Assembly (NCBI GenBank): GCA_030156305.1
Contig: JASGMZ010000004.1
Location: 1-34,411 of the forward strand
Length of the DNA: 34,411 nucleotides
Reading direction: 5' to 3'
Origin: Bacteroidales bacterium
Lineage (GTDB): Bacteria > Bacteroidota > Bacteroidia > Bacteroidales > UBA12077
Shown here piece by piece: positions 1 to 7,949 of the stretch. Positions within the stretch are counted from its first letter, which is position 1; each line of letters opens with the position of its first letter. A program made the position numbers and the translations under genes. The notes beneath the pieces were generated by a model, which did not search any database, was not told the DNA's origin, and was given only the letters and a program-made list of their open reading frames with translations.

Positions 1-35
1 CTAATATCCGTAAGTTAGTTAAGTTTTTATTTGTA

Positions 36-136
36 ACACTAAGTCACTCAAAGTATAACACAAAGTTTCACTAAGTAGAATCTCACCTAACTTGGTGTAA
101 CTTTGTGATAAAACTTTGTGGTACATTGTGAAACTC
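36..136. repeat. CTTTGTG-type imperfect inverted repeat
   Basis: This intergenic stretch has a left arm rich in CACAAAG/CACTAAG words (about 36-78) and a right arm rich in ACTTTGTG words (about 90-136). The reverse complement of the right arm aligns with the left arm with scattered mismatches, so the region could fold into a long imperfect hairpin. A similar block lies at 28574-28668. I infer a dispersed intergenic repeat family. No coding potential is apparent, and I see nothing else in bases 1-270. Confidence 0.55.
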
Positions 137-270
137 TTAAAAGATATGCGGATTTTAGGATATCTATAATTTATTAACGCTGTGAATGCTTACAGGGTTT
201 ATTCATTCAAAATAAAAATATCAATAACTTTGTTTATAATTTTTTGCAAGAAAACAAAATTTTCGTAACA

Positions 271-921
271 TCAATGTAGTTTAATAGAGCCTTTCGTTTT
301 ATCCAAAACTTTAAAGAATATTCCATCCTCGTCTTCTGTAAATCCCAGTTTTTTTAAATATTCAACATATTTTTTACTATTCCCGGATGCTTTAACGATA
401 TCAAACCCATCCTGAATAAATCTTTTTCTTAATCTTAAATAGATGTATCGCCCGTTTTTAAAATCACGATATTCGGGAATCACATAATCAAGTCCAACCC
501 TTAGTATATTTCCATCCTCGCGTCGAGCCAAAAATAATCCGGCAACCGACATGTTTCGTAATATAAAAAAGCTAATGGTATTCATTTCAGGTTTATACTT
601 AAATCCGGGAAAGAATTTTTGTATTTCTTTATGATGAAATTCCAGAAATCGTAAAAGGTATTTGTTGTCAGCTCTTACTTCTAGTATTTCAAAAAGTTCT
701 TTTTTCCCATATATGGTTATTAAATAATAAATATCAACAACTACAATAAATCCGTTTAAAAAGCCAACCGGCAATGCGCCAATTAAAAAACCATAAGTAG
801 AAAAAGTAGTAGCTCCAATTAAATTAATCCATCTGAATTTTACGATGGAGCTCATGGTCATGGATAAGGCAATAATTACCGATGCAGCATAACCAATCCA
901 TTCGAGTATGTTTAGTTCCAT
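271..921 (-). CDS. YgjV-like membrane domain fused to a GNAT-like acetyltransferase domain
   Basis: The protein has 216 residues in two parts. Residues 1-70 are hydrophobic and contain about three membrane segments, with the W-I-G-Y-A-A-S and Y-G-F-L-I-G pattern of the small YgjV-type inner membrane proteins. Residues 75-205 are soluble and look like a GNAT acyltransferase fold, with a central strand (V-A-G-L-F-L-A-R), an R-V-G-L-D-Y-V-I-P-E-Y-R-D strand/turn and a C-terminal Y-L-K-K-L-G-F. The same two-part architecture is familiar from other Bacteroidetes, but the substrate is unknown. It lies 63 bases downstream of the SsnA-like gene on the same strand, so it may be the last gene of that operon. 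The membrane part is fairly certain; the acetyltransferase call rests on fold-like pattern only. Confidence 0.7.
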   Translation of the reverse strand: MELNILEWIGYAASVIIALSMTMSSIVKFRWINLIGATTFSTYGFLIGALPVGFLNGFIVVVDIYYLITIYGKKELFEILEVRADNKYLLRFLEFHHKEIQKFFPGFKYKPEMNTISFFILRNMSVAGLFLARREDGNILRVGLDYVIPEYRDFKNGRYIYLRLRKRFIQDGFDIVKASGNSKKYVEYLKKLGFTEDEDGIFFKVLDKTKGSIKLH

Positions 922-984
922 ACGATTTAGTTTCGAGTTTAAAGTTCAAAGTTAATAATATAACTTTGAACTTTTAATCTGGAG

Positions 985-2247
985 CTAATTCTTCATTTTT
1001 TCCCAAAGTCGAACTGATTGTTCTTTTGAGAATTCTAATATTTCGGATTCGTTTACCGTTTGCATTTTACGGCCTTTAACGATGATTTTTCCATTAGAAA
1101 TTACATCGTTGATATGATTTGAGTTAATACCAAAAACAAAATGCCCTAAAAAATTATCCTGATTGATTGGGGTAGGTGAGTCATAATCCAAAATGACCAG
1201 ATTATTTTCTCCATCGCCATCGAATTGATTAAGAGCAATATACTCATGCACCTTTCTAAAACGCTCATAAACAGAAGAAAAATCTATGGTATCAAATCCC
1301 TGGCCCACAAAAAATGCTGATTTAGCACTTTGTAGCATATCGCTGTGCATACCATCTGTTCCCAACATGATATTTTTTCCCAATCCTTTGGAATTGAAAT
1401 AACCCACATTGTTATTCAGGTTACTCTCCATATTCTGGACAATATATGCTTTTGATTGGCTAACCAATTTTCGTTCTTTATCATTCAAATGCAAACAATG
1501 TACGAGTATTGATTTTGATGAATCTAATGCTCCAAAGTTATTTAATCGTTCAATAACACTTTTGTTATGATGATTTTGGCAATGCTCCTGATCGTATTTC
1601 CCTTCGGCCACATGAATATGAAATCCTGAATTGTATTTTTGCATTAAGTTAACCGCTTTCTTCATGGTTTCATCACCTACGGTAAAAGATGCGTGTAACC
1701 CTACCAAACCCTGGTTTGATTGTAAATATTTTTCGGTCTCAGCAAGCCCTTTTTCTGCTTTATCCAAACCATCTCTGTCAGTAATTTCGTAGCACAATAA
1801 ATGACTAATGCCCACTTTATCAAAAGCGTTAGCAATAATTTCCAGCGAACCATTAATGTAATTAGGTGATGCATGATGGTCGATAACAAAGGTTGAACCG
1901 GCTTTTGCACAAGCCATCGCTGTATATAAAGCACTGGCTTCAATCATTTCTTTGTCAAGGGATTTATCTAATGTCCACCAAATATATTGAAGGATTTCGT
2001 AAAAATTTTCCGGATTTTTTTTGGGGGATCCCATACCACGAGACAATGCTGAGTACACGTGATGGTGCCCCACGGCAAAGGATTTGGTAACTAATTTACC
2101 TTGGCAATCAATTACCTTTGATGCATTTGAGTTTTCACTATTTGTAAAACTTATTTTTCCGTTTAAACCTTCTTCCACAAGAATGTTTGTGTTCAAAAAT
2201 TTAAGGGTTTTCCAATCGATGTATGTTGCGTTTTTAAGTAGAATCAT
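985..2247 (-). CDS. ssnA: SsnA-like aminohydrolase (amidohydrolase superfamily)
   Basis: This 420-residue protein belongs to the metal-dependent amidohydrolase superfamily (TIM barrel). Visible metal-site motifs are G-H-H-H near residues 60-63, H-I-H-V-A-E-G in the middle, L-V-H-C-L-H-L, and L-G-T-D-G-M-H-S-D near residue 298, the usual place of the catalytic aspartate. A short N-terminal composite sheet precedes the barrel. The size and motif spacing match SsnA, a putative aminohydrolase (chlorohydrolase/guanine-deaminase-like) that is repeatedly found beside selenium-dependent molybdenum hydroxylases. It sits 87 bases downstream of exactly such a hydroxylase, which supports the subfamily call. 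The in vivo substrate of SsnA is not established; deamination of a purine or related heterocycle is an inference from family and context. Confidence 0.85.
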   Translation of the reverse strand: MILLKNATYIDWKTLKFLNTNILVEEGLNGKISFTNSENSNASKVIDCQGKLVTKSFAVGHHHVYSALSRGMGSPKKNPENFYEILQYIWWTLDKSLDKEMIEASALYTAMACAKAGSTFVIDHHASPNYINGSLEIIANAFDKVGISHLLCYEITDRDGLDKAEKGLAETEKYLQSNQGLVGLHASFTVGDETMKKAVNLMQKYNSGFHIHVAEGKYDQEHCQNHHNKSVIERLNNFGALDSSKSILVHCLHLNDKERKLVSQSKAYIVQNMESNLNNNVGYFNSKGLGKNIMLGTDGMHSDMLQSAKSAFFVGQGFDTIDFSSVYERFRKVHEYIALNQFDGDGENNLVILDYDSPTPINQDNFLGHFVFGINSNHINDVISNGKIIVKGRKMQTVNESEILEFSKEQSVRLWEKMKN

Positions 2248-2307
2248 AATAATAATTTTAAGTGAGATTCGACATCAAGTGCGGAATGATATTTCGTTTA
2301 TTGTTTT

Positions 2308-2333
2308 TGTCATTCCCGTGAAAACGGGAATCT
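2308..2333. repeat. Short GC-rich hairpin repeat (ATTCCCG ... CGGGAAT)
   Basis: A perfect 7-bp stem, ATTCCCG (2312-2318) and CGGGAAT (2325-2331), encloses a six-base loop and lies directly after the stop codon of the molybdenum hydroxylase gene. Hairpins of this GTCATTCCCG type are common dispersed intergenic elements in bacteria. It may stabilise the 3' end of the upstream message or reduce read-through to ssnA. It lacks a clean T tract on the minus strand, so I do not call it a terminator. Confidence 0.6.
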
Positions 2334-2334
2334 T

Positions 2335-4887
2335 TCATTTGTTTCTTAGCAAAGGTAACTTATATCTTCTTATTCCGTCAAATTTGGTTAAAGCGTTGCC
2401 TACTGCAGCTGCTGTGGGTACTAATCCGATTTCTCCAATTCCTTTGGCTCCGTAAGGCCCAACAGGATCTTTTACTTCAATCATTCTTACATCAATTTCT
2501 GGTGTTTCGTGAGCTCTTAAGATTTTCAAATCTTTCATCTTATCACTTATTAAAAATCCATCTTTCATGGGTAAATCTTCGGTTAATGCATAACCAAGTC
2601 CCATGTGTACCCCGCCTTCTACCTGGCCTTCAAAAAGCATTGGGTTCATTATTTTGCCACCATCGTGTGCAGCTATCATTTTCTTTATTTTTCCATTGTC
2701 ATCTAAGATACACACCTGTGCTGCATAACCGTAAGAATAATGGGTAATTTGTTCGTCAACATCTGTTCCTGGTTTAGTAGTCCAGTCGCAGACATATTGC
2801 CCTTTGTACGATTTGCCAACAATTTCTTTTAAAGATTTTGTTTTTAAATCTTTTTTTAATGCTTTGGCCGCATTAATCACGGCCAATCCAACCAATGCTG
2901 TTGCCCGCGATGATGTAGTCATTCCAGTTTTGATTTGTGCATCTGTATCAACAACCACTTCAATAATATCAGGAGAAAGGGATGTTTCCTGACACAATGT
3001 TTGTAAGGCCATATTATGTACCCCTTGTCCCATCTCGGTCCATCCGTGTTGTATACGGATATGATTTTCGGAAATAATATCTATCATTACTTTTGAATCA
3101 TCAATCATTCCATTCCCTACACCTGAATTTTTAATGGCGCAAGCCAGCCCTGCAAATTTTGCCTTTTTAAAGTCATCCTTAACGGCATCTAAACAAGCGC
3201 GAATTCCTACGCCAAAAACTTTTTGTCCGGTGGATGTTTTTAACCCATCAACCAGGGCATTGTCATATCTTATCTGCCATCTGTCGAAATTAGCCTGATT
3301 GCAAATGTCATCGATACAACTTTCCAGGGCAAAACATACCTGGTTGACGCCAAATCCTCGCATAGCTCCAGAAGGAATATTATTGGTATAAACTGTTTTG
3401 GCTTCAATATCAATTTCCGGAATAAAATAACCTCCGGATGCATGTCCCGCCACTCTTTCCAAAACTTTCATGCCAACCGAAGCATAAGCTCCGGTATCGC
3501 CCACAGCTCGTAACTTTAATGCTGTGAGTTTTCCTTTTTCGTCAGCACCCAACTCAATATCCATAAATACAGGATGACGCTTGGGATGCAGGCGTATTGA
3601 TTCTTCTCTTGTTAAGCTTAATTTTACAGGTTTTTGCATTAACCAGGCAAATAATGATGCATGGCCCTGTATGCTTAAATCTTCTTTTCCTCCAAATCCA
3701 CCCCCATTGGGGACAAGTGTTACATGCACTTTTTTTTCGGGTAATCCTAAGATCATAGCTACCTGGCGCCGGTCTTCATAAACACCCTGGCTCTGGCTAA
3801 ATAATTTTAGGCCATTTTTCCCATCCGGTTGTGCTACAGCAGCTTCTTTTTCTAAAAATGCATGTTCTATGCGTTGTGTTTCATATCTTCCTTTGGAAGT
3901 ATATGCTGATTTTTTTAATGTATCTTTGGCATTTCCAATGGTAAATTGAGTAGTATCAAAATGATTGGGCCTTTCATCATGCACCTGAGGGCCGTCAATT
4001 GCTTTAAATACATCGGTTACAGGTTCAAAAATTTCATATTCAACGTTAATTTTTTGAACTGCTTTGCGGGCAATATCTTCGGTTTCGGCAACTACACCTG
4101 CAATTACATCCCCAATATAATGCGTGGTTTCTCCTTCATCAATCATCACATTCCAATCCTGGAGTATTAATCCCACTTTTTTTTCGCCGGGAATATCCTT
4201 TGCTGTAAAAACACGGTGTACTCCGTTTAATTTTTCTGCCTGTGAGGTATCAATTTTTAAAACCCTGGCTTTGGGATGATCACTGAATTTTAGGGCAGCG
4301 AAAAGCATTCCGTCAAGAAAAATATCATCCACAAAATTGCGTTTTCCCAACGCTGTTTTATAGGCTTCGTATTTAGGATGAGCAACACCCACTTTTCCCG
4401 ATGTTTTGGTTATCTCCAGCTGTTTTGTGTTGCGAATTGCTTCACCGGCATACAGCATTGCCTGCTCAATTTTTTTGTATCCGGTGCACCGGCAAATATG
4501 AGGTTTTATTGCTTTTTGAATTTCTTCGATGGTGGGATTTGGGTTATTTTGTAAAAGGATTTTTGTGCGGGTTATAAAACCAGGAGTACAGAAACCACAT
4601 TGAACGGCTCCTTTATTAACAAAGGCTTTGGCAATCGTATCTTTAACATAATCAGGGAAACCTTCGGGAGTTAATATCACAGCACCATCAAGTTTGCCCA
4701 TTTTTGTTACACAAGCCAGTTTGGCTTTGCCATCAATTTCTACTGTACAAGCACCGCATGTTGCTTGTCCTGAGCATCCATCTTTAATCGATGTAATATG
4801 CTTTCCGGTGCGTAAATATTTTAATAATGTTTGATGGGCATCTCCCTTGTAAGTTTCTTTAACACCGTTTAAAGTAAATGTAATCAT
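2335..4887 (-). CDS. Selenium-dependent-type xanthine dehydrogenase / molybdenum hydroxylase (fused FeS + molybdopterin)
   Basis: This 850-residue fusion starts with a plant-type [2Fe-2S] domain (Cys38, 44, 47, 59) and a second [2Fe-2S] helical domain (Cys97/100 and Cys132/134, in CGFC and CRC). From about residue 165 it carries the xanthine dehydrogenase molybdopterin domains. Visible motifs are F-S-Q-S-Q-G-V-Y, G-G-G-F-G-G-K-E, an M-R-G-F-G arginine motif, and near the C-terminus G-A-K-G-I-G-E, whose glutamate is the catalytic base in this family. There is no FAD domain. Length and domain order match the selenium-dependent molybdenum hydroxylase type, and the ssnA neighbour agrees. It probably hydroxylates purines or related heterocycles in the cytoplasm. 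Its start overlaps the upstream gene by the four bases ATGA, indicating translational coupling. Selenium dependence is inferred; no selenium-labilising genes (selD, yqeB/C) are in the window. Confidence 0.88.
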   Translation of the reverse strand: MITFTLNGVKETYKGDAHQTLLKYLRTGKHITSIKDGCSGQATCGACTVEIDGKAKLACVTKMGKLDGAVILTPEGFPDYVKDTIAKAFVNKGAVQCGFCTPGFITRTKILLQNNPNPTIEEIQKAIKPHICRCTGYKKIEQAMLYAGEAIRNTKQLEITKTSGKVGVAHPKYEAYKTALGKRNFVDDIFLDGMLFAALKFSDHPKARVLKIDTSQAEKLNGVHRVFTAKDIPGEKKVGLILQDWNVMIDEGETTHYIGDVIAGVVAETEDIARKAVQKINVEYEIFEPVTDVFKAIDGPQVHDERPNHFDTTQFTIGNAKDTLKKSAYTSKGRYETQRIEHAFLEKEAAVAQPDGKNGLKLFSQSQGVYEDRRQVAMILGLPEKKVHVTLVPNGGGFGGKEDLSIQGHASLFAWLMQKPVKLSLTREESIRLHPKRHPVFMDIELGADEKGKLTALKLRAVGDTGAYASVGMKVLERVAGHASGGYFIPEIDIEAKTVYTNNIPSGAMRGFGVNQVCFALESCIDDICNQANFDRWQIRYDNALVDGLKTSTGQKVFGVGIRACLDAVKDDFKKAKFAGLACAIKNSGVGNGMIDDSKVMIDIISENHIRIQHGWTEMGQGVHNMALQTLCQETSLSPDIIEVVVDTDAQIKTGMTTSSRATALVGLAVINAAKALKKDLKTKSLKEIVGKSYKGQYVCDWTTKPGTDVDEQITHYSYGYAAQVCILDDNGKIKKMIAAHDGGKIMNPMLFEGQVEGGVHMGLGYALTEDLPMKDGFLISDKMKDLKILRAHETPEIDVRMIEVKDPVGPYGAKGIGEIGLVPTAAAVGNALTKFDGIRRYKLPLLRNK

Positions 4888-6134
4888 GAGAACATTTTTT
4901 TCAGATTTCCGATGTTGGGTTCGATTGAATCAGGTATTTTAAGCATGGATTGAACCGCATTAAGATCTTTTAATCCACTTCCGGTTAAAAGTACAACATT
5001 TTTTGATTTATTGTCAAGTTTCTGATGATGATAATAATTCAATAATCCTGCAAAACTTGTTGCAGCAGCAGGTTCTGCAAAAAGTCCTGTATTTTTTGAT
5101 AGGATAGAAGACGCTTTAAGTATTGATTGATCAGAAACGGTAATGTATTCTCCATTATATTTTTGGATAAAGTATTTTACCATATTAAAGTTACGAGGAA
5201 TATCGACCGAAATTGAATCGGCAATAGTATCACTTTTTCTGATTTTAAAATTCTTATGGTTTAGATTTCGGATTAAATTATCGCTTCCCTCTGATTGTAC
5301 GGCAACAATGATAGGTATTTTGTTGATGATTTTGAGGTTTAACAAATCTTCGAAACCCTTGTAAATGCCTGATATAATTACTCCATCACCCACAGGGACA
5401 AAGATTTTATCAGGGATGGTTTCATTTAATTGATCATAAATTTCGAAGGAAACTGTTTTTTTCCCTTCGATGGTTAATGGATTGTAAGCTGTGTTACGAT
5501 TATACCAGCCAAATTCTTTGGTTGCTTTAATACTTAATTCAAATGCATCGTCGTATGTTCCTTTTACAGGGATTATGGTTGCTCCATACATTAAAATTTG
5601 AGTGAGTTTTGCCCATGGAGCTTTTTCAGGTACCATGATAATAGCTTTTTGTTTTTGTGCAGCACAAATTCCAGCCAGTGATGATCCTGCATTTCCTGTT
5701 GATGCAGTAACCAATGTGTTTAATTTATTTTCTTTAGCGTATGCTGAAACTAAAGCTGATGCCCGGTCTTTAAACGAAAAGGTAGGATTTTGTGAATCAT
5801 CTTTTAAAAATAATTGGAAAGGTAATTTATTGTTATCCAGCTCATTGCATTCATATAAAGGTGTGTTTCCAACTTTTAATCTGGGCAAACTAACAATACT
5901 TCTAATAGGTAAAATTTGCAGAAAATTTTCCTTTCTCAAATCATTAAAAAGGATATTTTTCTCTGTATGATTAAAAAAGTTATAAACAATTCTAAGAACT
6001 CCTTTTGGAGGATTTAAATCGTTATTTTCCTTACTACATTTGGGACAAAGATATATTGTTTCAGATGCATTGTATTGTTTTCCACAATCAATACACTCAT
6101 AAATGAATTTTTCAGTAGTGGTTTTTTGTTTCAT
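4884..6134 (-). CDS. Threonine-synthase-like PLP-dependent enzyme
   Basis: This 416-residue fold-type II PLP enzyme has an N-terminal zinc-ribbon-like segment (Cys14, 17, 30, 33), then a PLP domain with the lysine in N-P-T-F-S-F-K-D-R (Lys122), the phosphate/substrate loop A-S-T-G-N-A-G-S, and a late L-L-T-G-S-G-L-K-D motif. This matches the threonine synthase/threonine dehydratase-like family. The context is catabolic: it is coupled by an ATGA overlap to the molybdenum hydroxylase gene and follows another PLP enzyme. I therefore doubt it is the biosynthetic ThrC and suspect a lyase acting on an amino-acid-like degradation product, comparable with diaminopropionate ammonia-lyase (YgeX) in other ssnA/xdh clusters. 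Substrate unknown. Confidence 0.8.
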   Translation of the reverse strand: MKQKTTTEKFIYECIDCGKQYNASETIYLCPKCSKENNDLNPPKGVLRIVYNFFNHTEKNILFNDLRKENFLQILPIRSIVSLPRLKVGNTPLYECNELDNNKLPFQLFLKDDSQNPTFSFKDRASALVSAYAKENKLNTLVTASTGNAGSSLAGICAAQKQKAIIMVPEKAPWAKLTQILMYGATIIPVKGTYDDAFELSIKATKEFGWYNRNTAYNPLTIEGKKTVSFEIYDQLNETIPDKIFVPVGDGVIISGIYKGFEDLLNLKIINKIPIIVAVQSEGSDNLIRNLNHKNFKIRKSDTIADSISVDIPRNFNMVKYFIQKYNGEYITVSDQSILKASSILSKNTGLFAEPAAATSFAGLLNYYHHQKLDNKSKNVVLLTGSGLKDLNAVQSMLKIPDSIEPNIGNLKKMFS

Positions 6135-6200
6135 AATATTTTAAACTACTGCGAATTTCTTATTTTTGTTAAAGAATAACAGTCTCTATATTTTCAAAAT

Positions 6201-6301
6201 TAAAGGTGTCTGTGTAGTTTTTTAAGGTTTGGTATTCCTGATACTTAAATTTTGTATAAAATTAATTCAGGTTTTATTTTTACTACATCCAGGCACCTTT
6301 A
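6201..6301. repeat. 101-bp imperfect inverted repeat between two PLP-enzyme genes
   Basis: Left arm TAAAGGTGTCTGTGTAGT (6201-6218) pairs with right arm ACTACATCCAGGCACCTTTA (6282-6301) with one mismatch and a two-base bulge. The interior has further weak self-complementarity (CCTGA ... TCAGG and TTAATTTT ... AAAATTTAA when read on the minus strand). It lies just downstream of the stop codon at 6308 and upstream of the next minus-strand gene. It could be a structured intercistronic RNA or a small inverted-repeat element. No T tract follows the stem, so simple termination is unlikely. Confidence 0.5.
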
Positions 6302-6307
6302 TGTTTT

Positions 6308-7789
6308 TCAGATATTTTTTAACAACCCGGTTGCTTCGTTGAATTCATTAATCAGTTCATCCCATCGTTTAACCTGGGTAAATTGCTCCTTCCAGATATT
6401 TCTATCGTACCACAGCTTATTTAAATCATCTACTTCTTTTGCTTGTTGTTCAATCCATGTAAAATATTTCAGATTATGTATGGATTTTTTATCATAATAA
6501 CTTAGTTCTTTTGTATAATCAATGGTACAACCAAATATACATTTTTCAAAATCTTTTGCTGCCTGAATTTGATGATAAGAACCTCGCTCATCATTTAATT
6601 CTTTGATTCTTGATTGATACATATCGGCAGAGTCTGTAGCAACAGTAATTATGATGTCATCATCAGTCATTTCGTAATATTTTGCTGTTTTAATGGCTGA
6701 TAACAAGTTTCCTATTCCGGATATCCCAATTAAATGTAAATTATCAATCAATTCTTGATCAATACCCGATGACTTTAAATATTGATGGCCCTCTTTTTCA
6801 TTAAATAAGCGAAGAAGGCGCATACAATCTTCATCGTCTATTGCAGTTACCATATTGGTATTTTTAATATTATGAATCCATGGCACATGTTTGTCGCCAA
6901 TACCTTCAATTCTGTGACCGCCAAATCCGTTCAATAATAATGTTGGGCATTGCAGAGCCTCTGAAGCAACAACTTTGATATTAGGGATAAAAGTCCGTAA
7001 ATAATCTCCTGCTGCAATAGTGCCGGCCGATCCGGTAGCTGAAACATAAGCTGCGAAATTAGATTTTTCGGTTTTTAACTGATTATAAATTTCTGCTATG
7101 GCATTTCCTGTAATATTATAATGCCAGGCAGCATTTCCAAACTCATCAAATTGGTTAAATATGATAGAATCGGGTCGTGTTCGACGAATTTCCCAGCATT
7201 TATCATAAATTTCTTTTACGTTTGATTCACACCCTGGTGTAGCAATAACCTCCGAACCAATCTCATTTTTTAACCAGTTAAATCTTTCCTCGCTCATTTC
7301 TTTGGGTAAAATGGCTATGGATTCCGTTCCCATTAATTTAGAATCAAAAGCTCCGCCTCGACAATAGTTGCCCGTTGAAGGCCATACAGCCTTATGATAG
7401 GTTGGGTCATATTCGCCAGTAGTAATTCGTGGAGCTAAACATCCATAAGCAGCACCAACTTTATGCGATCCGGTTGGAAACCATTTACCTATAAGTAAAA
7501 CAATTCGTGCTTTAACACCTGTAATTTCTTTCGGTAGTTCAATATAATTAACATTCCCAAATAATCCACCTTTTTCTTTGGGCTCATTCTTCCAGGTTAT
7601 GCGGAAAAGATTTAAAGGGTTAATTTCCCATAGCCCTACATTTTTTAATTTATCCTTTATTTTATCAGGAATTAAATCCGGATTTTTTTGTTGTTCAAAT
7701 GTGGGTAGGATAATATTCCTTTCCTTAAATCTTTGTATTGCATTCTTTAATGCTGTTTTATCGGTGACTTTATCAATTATTTCAATCAT
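6308..7789 (-). CDS. PLP-dependent lyase/synthase, tryptophan-synthase-beta superfamily
   Basis: This 493-residue fold-type II PLP enzyme has the Schiff-base lysine in F-P-T-G-S-H-K-V-G-A (Lys110), a phosphate/substrate-binding P-S-T-G-N-Y-C-R-G-G-A-F loop, a glycine-rich S-A-T-G-S-A-G-T-I-A-A-G cofactor loop and a late T-V-A-T-D-S-A-D motif. It belongs to the TrpB/cysteine-synthase-like superfamily and resembles proteins usually annotated only as 'PLP-dependent protein subunit beta'. It is the first gene of the minus-strand operon that ends with ssnA, and it faces an Lrp-type regulator gene across 160 bases. A role in amino-acid-type catabolism is inferred from that context. The exact reaction cannot be read from the sequence. 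It is clearly not biosynthetic TrpB by length or context. Confidence 0.78.
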   Translation of the reverse strand: MIEIIDKVTDKTALKNAIQRFKERNIILPTFEQQKNPDLIPDKIKDKLKNVGLWEINPLNLFRITWKNEPKEKGGLFGNVNYIELPKEITGVKARIVLLIGKWFPTGSHKVGAAYGCLAPRITTGEYDPTYHKAVWPSTGNYCRGGAFDSKLMGTESIAILPKEMSEERFNWLKNEIGSEVIATPGCESNVKEIYDKCWEIRRTRPDSIIFNQFDEFGNAAWHYNITGNAIAEIYNQLKTEKSNFAAYVSATGSAGTIAAGDYLRTFIPNIKVVASEALQCPTLLLNGFGGHRIEGIGDKHVPWIHNIKNTNMVTAIDDEDCMRLLRLFNEKEGHQYLKSSGIDQELIDNLHLIGISGIGNLLSAIKTAKYYEMTDDDIIITVATDSADMYQSRIKELNDERGSYHQIQAAKDFEKCIFGCTIDYTKELSYYDKKSIHNLKYFTWIEQQAKEVDDLNKLWYDRNIWKEQFTQVKRWDELINEFNEATGLLKNI

Positions 7790-7830
7790 TATTATATAGT
7801 ATTAATTTGCTTTGTAAGGTATAAAAAATA

Positions 7831-7838
7831 CAAATATA
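7831..7838 (-). promoter_or_regulatory. Bacteroidetes -7 element for the PLP-enzyme operon
   Basis: Read on the minus strand this is TATATTTG, a perfect TAnnTTTG -7 box, 41 bases before the ATG of the 6308-7789 gene. A TTTG -33 box at the expected distance is not clear. Position and match make it the best promoter candidate for the minus-strand operon. Confidence 0.5.
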
Positions 7839-7859
7839 TTCTTTTATTTAAAAAATAAA

Positions 7860-7874
7860 TAGTAAAAATTACTA
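7860..7874. promoter_or_regulatory. Perfect dyad TAGTAA-AAA-TTACTA, candidate Lrp/AsnC operator
   Basis: A 15-base perfect inverted repeat lies between the two divergent -7 boxes and next to the -33 box of the regulator promoter. Lrp/AsnC proteins bind short AT-rich dyads and usually autoregulate while controlling a divergent amino-acid gene, so this is a plausible operator. In a very AT-rich region, chance is not excluded. Confidence 0.45.
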
Positions 7875-7876
7875 AT

Positions 7877-7909
7877 TTTGTAAATTATTAAAGAAATATA
7901 TTATATTTG
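7877..7909 (+). promoter_or_regulatory. Bacteroidetes promoter of the Lrp-family gene (TTTG-N21-TATATTTG)
   Basis: TTTG at 7877-7880 and TATATTTG at 7902-7909 are separated by 21 bases, matching the primary sigma factor consensus of Bacteroidetes. The ATG of the regulator gene follows 40 bases later. Confidence 0.6.
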
Positions 7910-7949
7910 TATTTCATTTAAGTATAATCAATAGAAAATATATCTCGCT

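Noticed and set aside
2308..2333. Intrinsic terminator after the xanthine dehydrogenase-family gene
   Set aside because: The stem is good but no T run follows it on the minus strand, and the ssnA gene continues on the same strand 87 bases on.
2084..2455. Plus-strand frame across the ssnA/xdh junction
   Set aside because: It lies opposite two well-supported genes with clear family motifs and has no recognisable protein features.
4884..6134. Biosynthetic threonine synthase ThrC
   Set aside because: The family is right, but the ATGA coupling to a molybdenum hydroxylase and the catabolic neighbours argue against the biosynthetic role, so no gene symbol was given.
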